Positions 17,198 through 26,222 are shown, counted from the stretch's first letter. The stretch: DNA of 64,000 nt from Glutamicibacter arilaitensis Re117 (GCF_000197735.1 NC_014550.1:3286001-3350000); one strand, 5' to 3'. Notes: a model not told the origin generated them from the letters alone. Program-made: numbers and translations.

Positions 17198-17552
17198 TGC
17201 CCATGCTAAGCTCAATCCAAGAATCTCGTTCCCCTATTGACTCTGGGGCGTTTGACCACATGCCTCAGTTCAGTACCGTGCAACTTTTCCATCTTGAGCT
17301 CACGCTCACCTAGTCAAGCTGCGGCCCATAACACCGTAGCTTCGGCAATTGCTCTCGATTAACAAGTCATATCCGTCGCTAGTTTGCGGCGGCTTGATCC
17401 GCGAATCTCCTTGCCTATAACTTGCAGATTTAGTCACCGAAGCGCATCAGGATGAGCCACGAAATGTCGCTCGGTCAAGTATTCCGTTGAAATCGAACGG
17501 AGTGAACTTCGCCGGAGCTATCGGAACCGCTGAGCAGCCAACGTGCGGAATC
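17198..17552. other. Intergenic region, no gene seen
   Basis: No start with a ribosome-binding site, no RNA gene and no IS end was recognised. The stretch separates the intact HTH/nucleotidyltransferase pair from a decayed nucleotidyltransferase. Confidence 0.5.
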
Positions 17553-18000
17553 CTAGAACGCTGAGCCCAGCACATCATCCAGATCGAAGTTCTGGGGATT
17601 GCTCGCCAAGATCTCTATGGCATATTGGCCTTCGAATCGGAGTTCATTATCAAGCCGTGCCCACGCTGGTTGGCGCGGGTCAGAGATCTGGTTATACAAA
17701 GTGATGATTCGTGAGCGGTCAGACCTTTGAAGCCGTGGCACCAGCGCCAATGGGTCCCCCAACAACGTTGATAACAAAGCTGTATCTTCCAGGTGACGCT
17801 CACGGTCCTTGAAGTCCTCTCGATAGGCGGTGCTTTCAAAACCACTGCGCCCAGGACACCCGAGATTCTCAGCGTCGCAACCAGCTCTCCAGATACATCC
17901 ATGACACTGCAGTTGATGGTGCGTTTCAGCGCCTGCGTGCCGGCCGGAATCTGGAATGGTTCACGACCGCCCAGTTTCAGAGTAGAGCCGGACACCTACA
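17553..18000 (-). pseudogene. Nucleotidyltransferase (AbiEii-like) C-terminal remnant
   Basis: Reverse-strand translation gives LGGREPFQIPAGTQALKRTI, then ELVATLRISGVLGAVVLKA, then, after a one-base shift near 17830, AYREDFKDRERHLEDTALLS and later LDNELRFEGQYAIEILAS. The pattern GTQAL..., a hydrophobic VVLKA, then KDRERHLEDTALL is the usual C-terminal part of AbiEii-type nucleotidyltransferases. The N-terminal catalytic part is missing and the frame is broken. It sits in the same orientation as the intact pair at 15994-17156, so it may be the residue of an older module. Confidence 0.6.
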
Positions 18001-18120
18001 AAAATTTTGGAATCCTTTAGTCCAATGACCTGACTTTTTGATATTCTTCAAATAAGATCAGTAACGTTAGGAACCATATCCAGGGTTCAACAGGGGTCAA
18101 ATATCGATTTTCGGAGAACT

Positions 18121-18990
18121 ATGCGGGCAAATCTAACTTTCATTCGAGGCACAAAGCTATTAGGCATTAGCGGAATCTGCCTTTCCCTAACTCTCTTTGG
18201 CATGAATATAGCTTCTGCTGCGGAACCAGCACCACTCGACCTAGAAAATTATTCCTCCGAGAAACTCATCGTTGACCAGTCTTCTATCGAAGTAACTGAT
18301 GGCAACGCTTCCATGAGCCTTACATTGCCAGGAAAGCCCGCAGAGCTGGCAACGCCAGATCTATCGGGAGTACCAGAAACTCTAATTGCACATGCCACCG
18401 AGCCTGCTCTGACGACAGAAACGAAGGAGGCTTCGATTTCAAGTTTTGAGACACCGAACGGTTCTCAGACGCTGATTTCAATTGAATCTGCTGAAGCTTC
18501 CCACACCTATAATTTTCCTTTTGAGGCCCCATCCGGCTCTGTGAGTCAGCTAGAAAAAGATGGCTCAGTAAGCTTCATCAATGATGAGGGAGAGTATGTT
18601 GGAGGCATATCCGAGCCATGGGCTTATGACGCTAACGGGAAGCAGCTAGAAACTAGTTTTAGCTTGTCAAATGGTATTTTGACTCAAACTGTAGAGTTTG
18701 ACGAGCACACGGCGTTTCCTGTCGTAGCAGATCCCAATACGGTCTGGGGTTGGACTGTTTGTGTTGCTACAGTGGGTGCCAACCTAATGCCTTGGGGAGC
18801 TGCTGCAAAAGTTGGATATAAGTTAGTCAAGCGGTTCGGATCCGTCAAAAAAGGCGTGAATATTATATGGCGTGCGTACCACAGCAAAAAGGGCGCAACC
18901 GCAAAGCGAAATGCAGCTGTAGCTGTAGCTGGTGGCCTGTTCGCCGAGCTTATTGGTATTAACGACATCAAGCAAAACTGTTTCTCCTAA
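18121..18990 (+). CDS. Secreted protein, possible antibacterial effector
   Basis: A 289-residue protein with a signal peptide (hydrophobic segment LLGISGICLSLTLFGM, cleavage near ASA-AEP). The middle is a beta-rich acidic region ending in a short motif AFPVVADPNTVWGW. The last ~90 residues form a distinct domain with a small-residue hydrophobic stretch (CVATVGANLMPWGAAAKVG), basic helices (RFGSVKKGVNIIWRAYHSKK), a second hydrophobic stretch (AVAVAGGLFAELIG) and a terminal Cys. A cleavable leader plus a basic, glycine-rich amphipathic C-terminus resembles larger bacteriocins. A small membrane protein follows after 18 bases. No family was recognised; the effector role is inferred. Confidence 0.8.
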   Translation: MRANLTFIRGTKLLGISGICLSLTLFGMNIASAAEPAPLDLENYSSEKLIVDQSSIEVTDGNASMSLTLPGKPAELATPDLSGVPETLIAHATEPALTTETKEASISSFETPNGSQTLISIESAEASHTYNFPFEAPSGSVSQLEKDGSVSFINDEGEYVGGISEPWAYDANGKQLETSFSLSNGILTQTVEFDEHTAFPVVADPNTVWGWTVCVATVGANLMPWGAAAKVGYKLVKRFGSVKKGVNIIWRAYHSKKGATAKRNAAVAVAGGLFAELIGINDIKQNCFS

Positions 18991-19008
18991 TCCGGAAAGA
19001 AGTTCCCA

Positions 19009-19251
19009 ATGGCTACTGAAGCTAACCCAACGTCGCAAAATAAACGTAAGCCGAAGGCTATTCTTAGCGACTACTTTTATCTCGTCCTTGCTCTCTTGGG
19101 CCTTTCGCAGCTTCCTGCTACCTTCCAGACCAACGGACTATGGATAGGTCTTCTTCAGCTCGGCGCAATTTTGTGTTTCACCTATCTCATCGCAGCTGGC
19201 AACAAAGGTCGTTTTGTTCCTTGGCTAGATCACGATAAGCACCGTATTTAA
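19009..19251 (+). CDS. Small two-helix membrane protein, possible immunity protein
   Basis: 80 residues. A basic N-terminus is followed by two transmembrane helices (about 23-42, YFYLVLALLGLSQLPATF, and 46-63, IGLLQLGAILCFTYLIA) and a charged tail. GGAAAG lies 12-17 bases before the ATG. It begins 18 bases after the secreted gene and ends just before a strong terminator, so the two form one transcription unit. Two-helix membrane proteins of this size next to a secreted cationic protein often give self-immunity, but no direct homology was recognised. Confidence 0.75.
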   Translation: MATEANPTSQNKRKPKAILSDYFYLVLALLGLSQLPATFQTNGLWIGLLQLGAILCFTYLIAAGNKGRFVPWLDHDKHRI

Positions 19252-19257
19252 GTGCCC

Positions 19258-19302
19258 GGTGGCTATGAAAGAGAGCACTTACCGCTATCTTTCATAGCCA
19301 CC
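19258..19302. terminator. Terminator of secreted/membrane protein operon
   Basis: A 15-bp perfect stem, GGTGGCTATGAAAGA / TCTTTCATAGCCACC, with a 15-base loop, seven bases after the stop of the small membrane protein. Confidence 0.8.
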
Positions 19303-19320
19303 GTCCTTTGGACGTATAGC

Positions 19321-20769
19321 GGCTCTTCAGAATTGAGAGTGTAGCCACCTAAACCCAACACCCCGGATCCCGGGCATGTCGTCAATGCATTAAAAAGTCG
19401 AGGCCTTCCAGAAGAATGGAAGTTACCACACTAACCATTTCTAGAGACCTCGACTGTGCACCATTCTATCTATACCCCCGCAAATCTCACGACTTTCACC
19501 AACCTTGACGGACTGGGACTCACCGCCATCGGGCAGCGCCTCACGCCGAAGAAAGCTGAGATCCTCTGCCAAGTGACCAACCCTGACCCATGGTGCCAAA
19601 CGTGCGGAACGCCCGGAAATCCACGCGATACCGTCACCCGGCGCCTGGCCCACGAACCGTTCGGATGGCGGCCCACCGTCCTGGTGATCAAGCACCGCCG
19701 CTACCGCTGCAACCACTGCCAACGAGTCTGGCGTGAAGACCTCAGCCAAGCGGTAGCGCCACGACAGAAAATCAGCCGGACCGGGCTACGCTGGGCTTTG
19801 GCCGGGCTAGTCACCCAGCACCTGTCAGTCTCACGGATTGCCGAAGGGCTCGGTGTCACCTGGAATACCGCCAACGAAGCAGTGCTGGCCGAAGGCCAGC
19901 GCCTGCTGATAGATGACCCAACCCGGTTCAACGGAGTCAAAGTGTTGGGAGTTGATGAGCACGTGTGGCGGCATACCAAAAGTGGAGACAAGTACGTGAC
20001 GGTCATTGTTGACCTCACCCCGGTGAAGGCTGGCACTGGCACCGCACGATTGCTCGACATGATTCCCGGACGTTCCAAGGCCGTGTTCAAGACCTGGCTT
20101 GCTGAACGCGGTGAAGCATGGAAAAACAATGTTGAGGTGGTCGCGATGGACGGGTTCACCGGCTTCAAAAGCGCTGCTGCTGAGGAACTGCCCCAAGCCG
20201 TAGAAGTCTTGGACCCTTTTCATGTGGTCAAGCTCGGCTCCGAGGCGTTGGACCAGGCCAGACAACGAGTTCAGCGTGAACAATATGGGCGGCGTGGCCG
20301 GAAAGATGATCCGCTGTATAAGTGCCGGCGTACGCTGACTACAGGTTTATCGCTGGCCACAGAGAAACAGAAACAGCGCGTTGAAGACCTGTTCAACGTT
20401 GCGAAGCACGAGCCTGTGCAATTGGTCTGGAGCGTTTACCAGAGGATGGTTGATGCCTACCGGCAGAAGAAGCCCGAGATCGGGAAGTGGGCCATGGAAC
20501 AACTGATCAACGAGATCGGTACCAAAGTGCCGAAGGGTTTACCGGAGTTGAAGAAACTCGGTGGTACGCTGCGCAGGCGGAAACCGGATATCCTCGCGTA
20601 TTTTGATCACATTGGCAGTTCCAATGGGCCTACTGAAGCACTCAATGGGCGGTTGGAGCACCTGCGGGGTATCGCTTTGGGGTTCACGAATTTGACGCAC
20701 TATATCGCACGGTCATTGTTGGAAACCGGTGGCTTTAGATCGCGTTTACACCCTGAATCCTGAAGAGCC
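19321..20769 (+). mobile_element. ISL3-family element, copy 2
   Basis: A 1449-bp unit with ends GGCTCTTCAGAATTGAG and CCTGAAGAGCC. It is flanked by the 8-bp direct repeat CGTATAGC (19313-19320 and 20770-20777), the correct size for ISL3. It inserted into a decayed relaxase gene. Its intact duplication shows that no inversion through copies 1 and 2 has happened since it arrived. Confidence 0.95.
19456..20763 (+). CDS. ISL3-family transposase, copy 2
   Basis: A 435-residue transposase practically identical to the one at 10469-11776, with the same zinc-binding CQTC and CNHC pairs, catalytic segments GVDEHVWRHTKSGDKY and VAMDGFTGFKSAAAEE and the C-terminal GPTEALNGRLEHLRGIA. It lies on the forward strand. 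Upstream (19395-19455) the arms AGTCGAGGCC and GACCTCGACT can form a hairpin that may limit transcription from outside. Intact. Confidence 0.95.
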   Translation: MHHSIYTPANLTTFTNLDGLGLTAIGQRLTPKKAEILCQVTNPDPWCQTCGTPGNPRDTVTRRLAHEPFGWRPTVLVIKHRRYRCNHCQRVWREDLSQAVAPRQKISRTGLRWALAGLVTQHLSVSRIAEGLGVTWNTANEAVLAEGQRLLIDDPTRFNGVKVLGVDEHVWRHTKSGDKYVTVIVDLTPVKAGTGTARLLDMIPGRSKAVFKTWLAERGEAWKNNVEVVAMDGFTGFKSAAAEELPQAVEVLDPFHVVKLGSEALDQARQRVQREQYGRRGRKDDPLYKCRRTLTTGLSLATEKQKQRVEDLFNVAKHEPVQLVWSVYQRMVDAYRQKKPEIGKWAMEQLINEIGTKVPKGLPELKKLGGTLRRRKPDILAYFDHIGSSNGPTEALNGRLEHLRGIALGFTNLTHYIARSLLETGGFRSRLHPES

Positions 20770-20777
20770 CGTATAGC

Positions 20778-21230
20778 TTGCACCGGTACATATGGCGTCG
20801 CAATTTTCCGAGGTGGCTAGCAGGGTTTCGAGTAGTCGGCAGGGTCGGGAAACTGAAGGCACGCCATTTCGCGAGGCGCACTGCTCTCGCTGCCACGTTC
20901 TGAGCCTCTCGTTCCTTTTGCGCACGTTGCACGGCAGCCAACTGTGTTTTTAACCAGACGTTCTCGCGCTCCACCAGCTCCAGCTGTTTCATTTGTTTTC
21001 GAAGTCGCGGCGCAGTCTCCAGCCCATAAGCCTTTTCCACACTGGCGCAGGCTTTTTGAGTTACCCGGAGAGCGTTCTTGGCATGCCATAGCGGACCTAG
21101 GCCATCCTGATAAGACGATGATATAGACATGGTCTTCCCTGTGACGCACCATCACCCACCGCTGATCCGCATGCCCCATCTCCTCTGCAAACAACTGCCA
21201 TTGTCAGCATGCTGCTTATTGCTCAATGTC
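20778..21230 (-). pseudogene. MobA-type relaxase remnant
   Basis: The reverse strand reads LFAEEMGHADQRWVMVRHRE followed by DHVYIIV, the metal-binding H-x-D-HV-x-I type motif of MobA/VirD2 relaxases. After a one-base shift it continues as LWHAKNALRVTQKACASVEK and AYGLETAPRLRKQMKQLEL, the matching following segment. The N-terminus with the catalytic tyrosine is missing, and the 3' end is interrupted by ISL3 copy 2, whose target duplication CGTATAGC lies here. This is a third, unrelated relaxase relic in the window. Confidence 0.72.
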
Positions 21231-21318
21231 CGATTTCCTTCTGTCTTGCGAGGGGCAGGATGTTAGACCACGTCATTAACCCAAGCGTGCATTCAACACG
21301 ATACGTAGTTCAAACCCC

Positions 21319-23023
21319 TTATCTCAGGGTCGGTCCGGATGGTCCGCGACGCTGCGCTTCATCGTCCTTGAGCTTGCGCTGCTGATCAGCTGCCTGCTGC
21401 TGCGCCTCTTGTGTCTTGCGCAGGCGGGCCAGCAACTCATTCGTCTCAGCAGCCCCCGACCTTTCCTGGCCTGCATGGTTTTCGCTAGTACTCATGGCGT
21501 TCTCCTTCTCCTGCGGGGTGGTCTCATTACGGGTTTGGGCTCGTTGGCGTAACGCCGCGATCTTCGCCGCCGCATCCGACTGATGCACGGCTGTTCCCGC
21601 TTCATCGGCCTTCTGCTGTGTTAGTTGTTCCTTGGCGTCGTCGGGCATTGGCTTGCGCGTGGTCAGCTCTGAATGCTTATGAAGCTCGGCGGCACGGTTG
21701 CGCAGGTGTTGGGCCACCGGGTTGTCCTTCAGATGCTGTGTGGGCAGCAGGGTTGGTTCTGAGTTAGGGATGTTGTAGGTGCGGCGGTAGGTGGCGATCT
21801 CAGCTGCCAGCCGGCGCCACTCTTCCGCCCGGTCAGCCCGCCCCGGTACTGGACCCAGGTCTTCAAGCCATGCTGGCGGGTTTTGGGCGAGTTCTGCTCC
21901 GAGCCTCTGGTGCTCGGCATCAACCACAGGACGGTACGCTTCGATCTGTTCCTTCCAGGCTGCTGGCAGGCGCGGATCAGCCAGTTGTGTGCGGGGGGCG
22001 AACCATTCACCCAACCGGTTGGGTTCGCGGGGCTGCTCGAACGGGGTTTGTTCCAGTTCGCGCAGCTTCAGCTCGGTACTGATGCGCCGCAGGACGGTGC
22101 CGCTGGTTCCGGCCAGTGTCCGATGCTCACGGCCCCGGATCTCTGCCTGGGCCAGTGGTTCTGGCATGTCCTGACGCAGCTGCTGCTCGTGGCGCAGCTT
22201 GCCCAGCGACCAGGAAAGGTACGCTTCGTTGTTGTCCACGTCTGAGGGGATCTGGCGGATCAGTTCGTTATCGGTGTGCTTGATCCGGGCCGCTAGTTCT
22301 TCGTCGCCCAGGTGGCCGTACAGCCGGCGGGTCAGCGGTGAGATCTTTTCAGCTTCAGCAAGCTCGACCGCGCTCTTGCGGGACGAGGAGCCGGCAGCTT
22401 CGGAGCGGTCCAATGCGCGTTCCTTCAATGCGAGCAGGTGGTCTTGGTTCACCTCGCGCAGGGGGCGTTCGGCTGTAGTGAGAGTAGCTTCGCGGTTCTC
22501 GAGCAAGGTGTCCATGCGCCAGGCCAGGATCGCGGCGATGCTGTCTGCTTCGGTGAAGTCGTGCTGTGAATAGGCGTCCTCGATGAGGGTTTCCAGCTTC
22601 ACCCCAGCCTCTTCGGCCCGTTCCAGATGCCGGGAAACTGCGCCCCAGGCCGGGTCTTCAAGGATTGGCTGGGCAATCGGGGTACTGAGGGTGGTGCGCA
22701 GGATCTGCTCGTACTTGGCGCTCTGGGCTTGGTCTACCAAGTCCCGATAGATCATTCCGAGGCTGTTGATGTCTCGGGCCTGCTCGAATTCGCGGGTGAC
22801 GGTTTCGTGGGCGGTGAGGTTCAGGTCGGTACGCTCGGCAATACCGTTCAGGACCGTGTCGGCTCGGTCCCCGCCGGCCAGGCCCACATAGATGCGGTTG
22901 TCGTATTTGCCGCGGCTGGTCGCCACATACGCGCCGGCACGATCAGTGCTTTTGGTCAGCAGTGCGTGGGCGGTGTCGACGGTGGCGCCCTGGGCACTAT
23001 GCACGGTATCTGCATAGCCGAGG
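21319..23023 (-). pseudogene. traA: Plasmid MobF relaxase TraA, C-terminal half (split gene)
   Basis: About 567 codons starting at the CCTCGG core: LGYADTVHSAQGATVDTAHA is the last helicase motif of a TraA/TrwC-type relaxase-helicase, followed by YVATSRGKYDNRIYVGLAGG and a long charged helical C-terminus ending GPSGPTLR. There is no proper start; the open frame borrows 14 bases from the inserted element. The N-terminal half lies at 33383-36028. Joining the halves at the shared 6-bp core gives ESVILGYADTVHSAQG in one frame. The piece is cut off from the transesterase domain and should be inactive. Confidence 0.93.
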
Positions 23024-23072
23024 TTCCCTAAACCCACCTACCTCTCACACGAGAAGGAAGGCGGGCCGAAGC

Positions 23073-24641
23073 ATGGGCCACAACGAACAAGAACAGACCA
23101 CGGTGCCACTGCGGGCGGTGGTGTACGTCAGGATCAGCGACGACCCCGAGGGTAGCGGGCGTGGCGTTGATCGGCAGGAGACGGACTGCCGCGCCTACGC
23201 CGCCGCGCATGGGTGGGAAGTCGCAGCCGTGTTTCGTGAGAACGACACGTCAGCGTTTAAGCAGCGCACGATCACACTGTTGTCGGGTGAGCGGGTGCGG
23301 CGGGTGATCCGGCCCCAGTTCCGGGCCATGCTCAAACACCTTACTGATGGGCAATCGCAGGTGATGATCGCGTACGACCTGGATCGGGCGGTGCGTGACC
23401 CGAGAGACTTGGAGGACTTGATCGACGCGAAAGTCCTCGGCGGCTTCACCGTCCGCTCGGTAACTGGCTCACTACGGTTGGACACCGACTCCGATGTGGC
23501 GATGGCCAGGGTGCTCGTCGCGATGGCGAACAAGTCCTCTGCCGACACGGCCCGCCGTGTGGCGAGGGCGGCGAAGCAGCAAGCCATCGAGGGGACCTGG
23601 CATGGAGGCAGGGTGCCGTTCGGATACCGCGCCGAGAGCGGTGTCCTCTTCATTGACCCGGTGACCGGGCCGCTGGTGGCCGAGGCCATGCAGCGGGTGC
23701 TGGCCGGTGATTCCCTGTACCGGATTCGCAAAGACTGGAACGAGCGCGGCATACTCACCACCCACGGGTGCGCATGGTCGGACAGGACACTCAAGCTGAT
23801 GCTGCGCAACCCCTCCAACAAGGGAGTGCGTGAGTACCGGCCCGTGCTACCCGATGGCACGCGTGCGAAGTCCTCGAAGATGCAGGTGCAGGCGGCGTGG
23901 CCTGCGATTGTCGATGAAGAGACCTGGCAGCAAGTGTCCGATGTGCTTGACGCGAGGAAGCAGGCCCGAAACTTCCATCAACCCGGCAGTGGCGCTGCGA
24001 AACGCATGTACCCGTTCTCGGGTCTCATTCGTTGCTCCGAGTGCGGAACAGCGATGATTCACCGAGGCAACGTGTACCAGTGCGTGCCACCGACGCCGGG
24101 CGGGTGCAACCGGTCGATTCGTTCCGCCGACATCTCAAAACTCGTAGAGGAAGCGGTGCTGGCGACCTTCGAACAGATCACTCTCCACCCGACTCAACGC
24201 CAAGCCTCCGGTACTGACCTGGCGGCGCGCGTCGGGCTCACGGCGACGCTCGAAGCAGATCGTGAACGTCTGGCGCAGTTGGATGATGATCATTATGACG
24301 GGCTGATCGATAAGGCGATGTGGGTGCGGCAACGTGCGAGGATTGCGGAGCGGATCGAGGCCACCCGTCGCGAGTACACCGCTACGATGCCCGAGCACAC
24401 CGGGCCGAGCATCGACGTCACCACGGTTGCCGCTGAATGGCAAGGCCGTACCCCACTGTGGCAGTATAAGGCGACGAGCCTGATCATGCAGGCGGTGCTT
24501 GTTCATGCGCTCCCGGAGGGTATGAACGGTGCGACTCCGGCTCGTCGGCGCAACGAGAGCGTTGAGGCGTTTCATCTTCGCCGAGCTGCGTACCGCACCG
24601 AAGTTCTTGCTCACCGGGTCGAGTTGATCTGGCGCGCCTAA
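23073..24641 (+). CDS. Large serine recombinase (integrase)
   Basis: About 522 residues from the ATG at 23073, preceded by GAAGGAAGGCGG. The N-terminal catalytic domain has AVVYVRISDDPEGSGRGVDR with the nucleophile Ser in RIS, plus MIAYDLDRAVRDPRDLEDLI. The recombinase domain follows (GGRVPFGYRAESG). A zinc ribbon has CSECGTAMIHRGNVYQC and GGCNRSIRS, then a coiled-coil tail. These enzymes join attP and attB with a 2-bp crossover and leave short cores, which fits the 6-bp CCGAGG shared by the element ends. It lies 50 bases inside the left end and is intact. Confidence 0.95.
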   Translation: MGHNEQEQTTVPLRAVVYVRISDDPEGSGRGVDRQETDCRAYAAAHGWEVAAVFRENDTSAFKQRTITLLSGERVRRVIRPQFRAMLKHLTDGQSQVMIAYDLDRAVRDPRDLEDLIDAKVLGGFTVRSVTGSLRLDTDSDVAMARVLVAMANKSSADTARRVARAAKQQAIEGTWHGGRVPFGYRAESGVLFIDPVTGPLVAEAMQRVLAGDSLYRIRKDWNERGILTTHGCAWSDRTLKLMLRNPSNKGVREYRPVLPDGTRAKSSKMQVQAAWPAIVDEETWQQVSDVLDARKQARNFHQPGSGAAKRMYPFSGLIRCSECGTAMIHRGNVYQCVPPTPGGCNRSIRSADISKLVEEAVLATFEQITLHPTQRQASGTDLAARVGLTATLEADRERLAQLDDDHYDGLIDKAMWVRQRARIAERIEATRREYTATMPEHTGPSIDVTTVAAEWQGRTPLWQYKATSLIMQAVLVHALPEGMNGATPARRRNESVEAFHLRRAAYRTEVLAHRVELIWRA

Positions 24642-24694
24642 CTCCCAGCATGATCAGGCGTGGTGAAATTCCTCGCTCTGGACTACTCGACGGT

Positions 24695-24967
24695 TCAGGG
24701 CGCGGGGCTTTCTCGCGTCTCGCCTAAAACACGGTTCGTCGTTCGAGGCGCGGAGCACAGCCCTCGCAGTTCAGCCAACACAACCGGATCACGCACCACC
24801 GCTGCCAGACCCTGTGCGTGACGTGACGCAACAGCCAGTCGCGCACCAAGCGTGGCGGAAGCCTGCGCGCGCGGCGTCTGCGAGTACCGCAACCGGTCGC
24901 TTGCGGGAACAGTTCGGCCCGGTGTGGGATCGGTAATGATGTCCATACCCGATAGGTGCGCAACCAC
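24695..24967 (-). CDS. Small basic hypothetical protein of the integrated element
   Basis: 90 residues, Arg/Ala-rich (SATLGARLAVASRHAQGLAA, then VVRDPVVLAELRGL), with no signal peptide or membrane segment. It is convergent with the integrase. An inverted repeat GTGAGC-N10-GCTCAC lies just upstream and could be its operator. Small basic proteins beside integrases are often excisionase or relaxosome factors, but I see no motif to support either. It may also be a chance frame in GC-rich DNA. Confidence 0.35.
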   Translation of the reverse strand: MVAHLSGMDIITDPTPGRTVPASDRLRYSQTPRAQASATLGARLAVASRHAQGLAAVVRDPVVLAELRGLCSAPRTTNRVLGETRESPAP

Positions 24968-24990
24968 AGCATCTGGTATCCCTTAGAAAC

Positions 24991-25012
24991 GTGAGCTACT
25001 ATATATGCTCAC
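24991..25012. promoter_or_regulatory. Inverted repeat GTGAGC-N10-GCTCAC
   Basis: Arms GTGAGC (24991) and GCTCAC (25007) around an AT-rich centre TACTATATAT in otherwise GC-rich DNA. It is placed upstream of the small leftward gene, and the AT-rich core may contain a -10 sequence. Confidence 0.4.
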
Positions 25013-25124
25013 ACAACTCAATCAGGGGCCGCACGGCTGACGCGGTTCACAACCAGCGGGAGTGTTGATTCAAGACCACGCTGGCGCACCAGAGTCGGAC
25101 TCACCTCCGAACCGCTTTTACGTA

Positions 25125-25167
25125 GATGAATCACGGGGGTGCTGATTCGGCACCCCCGTGATTCATC
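25125..25167. repeat. Perfect 18-bp-stem hairpin in the element
   Basis: GATGAATCACGGGGGTGC pairs perfectly with GCACCCCCGTGATTCATC over a 7-base loop (TGATTCG). There is no T-run, so it is not a normal terminator. It may be part of the element's transfer or replication origin, together with the repeats that follow. Confidence 0.65.
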
Positions 25168-25229
25168 CAGATGGAGGCTTTCCCCGGGACACACGGTGTC
25201 GCCGAATCGACGGGACCGTAGAACGCTCA

Positions 25230-25360
25230 CGGTTCACCTGGAGACAAAGAAAGCCCTGGTCGCACGGTGGTGCCACAGTGGCTCCACCGTCACGATTCAC
25301 CCCGAAACCGTAAAACCCCTGATCCTGCGGTGCCGCCACAGTGGCGGGACCGAAAAGAAC
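25230..25360 (+). repeat. Two ~62-bp tandem units, each with a near-perfect hairpin
   Basis: Unit 1 ends GGTGGTGCCAC-A-GTGGCTCCACC and unit 2 ends CGGTGCCGCCAC-A-GTGGCGGGACCG. Both units start with AC(G)GTTCACC/ACGATTCACC-like sequence. The arm bases differ between units but still pair within each unit, with one mismatch each. This compensatory pattern favours a conserved structure. The units also translate as VHLETKKALVARWCHSGST and IHPETVKPLILRCRHSGGT, so a coding repeat cannot be excluded. From 25361 to 25856 nothing convincing was seen. Confidence 0.6.
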
Positions 25361-25856
25361 TGACGTCATCCAGAGAGACTCCCTTGGGCGCGAAGTAGGA
25401 GCTTCCGCGCCCACCCGCATTACTGCTGCGAAAGGGGAATCGGCTTGCCCGACAGTGTTTCTGCCTGTTTTTTTAGGGAGTTTGAGCGTGTCAAGTGCGA
25501 CGGGGAAAGCCTCGTCGCTAGCGTTCGTTGCCAGGATGTCGCCACATTGCCGCCCCACGGAGGCGGATGATCTGAGACTTCTGAGCGTCTGCCGAATGCG
25601 GATACGAAACGGCTACAAAGTGCTGCGTCTAATCTGCTCCCAGCCTGTGTGATTGCGCCATGAGGCCGTCACTAGAGCTTGCTCCGAGGAAGTGAGCTGC
25701 CCGGTGAAGCACACGGCGCAGGACTGGTTTGCATGACATTCGCTTCGAAGGAGCGCTCTGACGAGATTTGGTCGAGCTTGAACCGGCGCATCTCGGCCGG
25801 TGGGTCGCAGGTTTTGGTCTTTTAGTGAGAACACCCGCACAGTTCAGAAGGGTGCC

Positions 25857-26222
25857 TCAATCCCGCTCAGGGAGCCGACGCATGATCATTGCTCCGGCGA
25901 GCAGTGCCGCCGACAGTGGCAGCGCGAAGAAGGTGGCGACCCTGCTAAAGAATCTCAGTACAGCCAGCAACTCCTGGTAATGGACGTTGAGCTGGGTGAG
26001 GAGCTCCGTCACACCCATGGTTCCGATGATGCCAAGCACGAGGAGCCAAATTGCGGAAGTTTGCATTTTCTTTGCGAAGGCTGCGTTGGTCTGCGTGGTC
26101 TGTTCGATCATGTTCACGGTCCTGTATCCTCCCGGCGCTCCTGCCCCCGAACTCGCTTCTCGACAGGGTGTGGCGTCGGGGTCTGGTTCCATTCCACCTT
26201 GCCACAATTGATCAGGAGTCAC
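25857..26222 (-). CDS. Small membrane protein, hypothetical
   Basis: 121 residues (possibly shorter with an internal start). Two transmembrane helices are evident at about residues 57-75 (AIWLLVLGIIGTMGVTEL) and 92-114 (VATFFALPLSAALLAGAMIM), joined by an amphipathic segment, with a basic tail RRLPERD. The first ~37 residues are polar, so translation may start at MIEQTTQTNAAF. No family recognised. It is divergent from the secreted gene at 26440, with 216 bases between them. Confidence 0.6.
   Translation of the reverse strand: MTPDQLWQGGMEPDPDATPCREASSGAGAPGGYRTVNMIEQTTQTNAAFAKKMQTSAIWLLVLGIIGTMGVTELLTQLNVHYQELLAVLRFFSRVATFFALPLSAALLAGAMIMRRLPERD

Noticed and set aside
25139..25363. A short forward frame through the tandem repeats
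   Set aside because: Peptide repeats follow directly from the DNA repeats. Hairpin structure explains the conservation better, so it was recorded as a repeat, not a gene.
25613..25840. A 75-residue reverse frame in the integrated element
   Set aside because: No ribosome-binding site, mixed composition and no motif; treated as non-coding.
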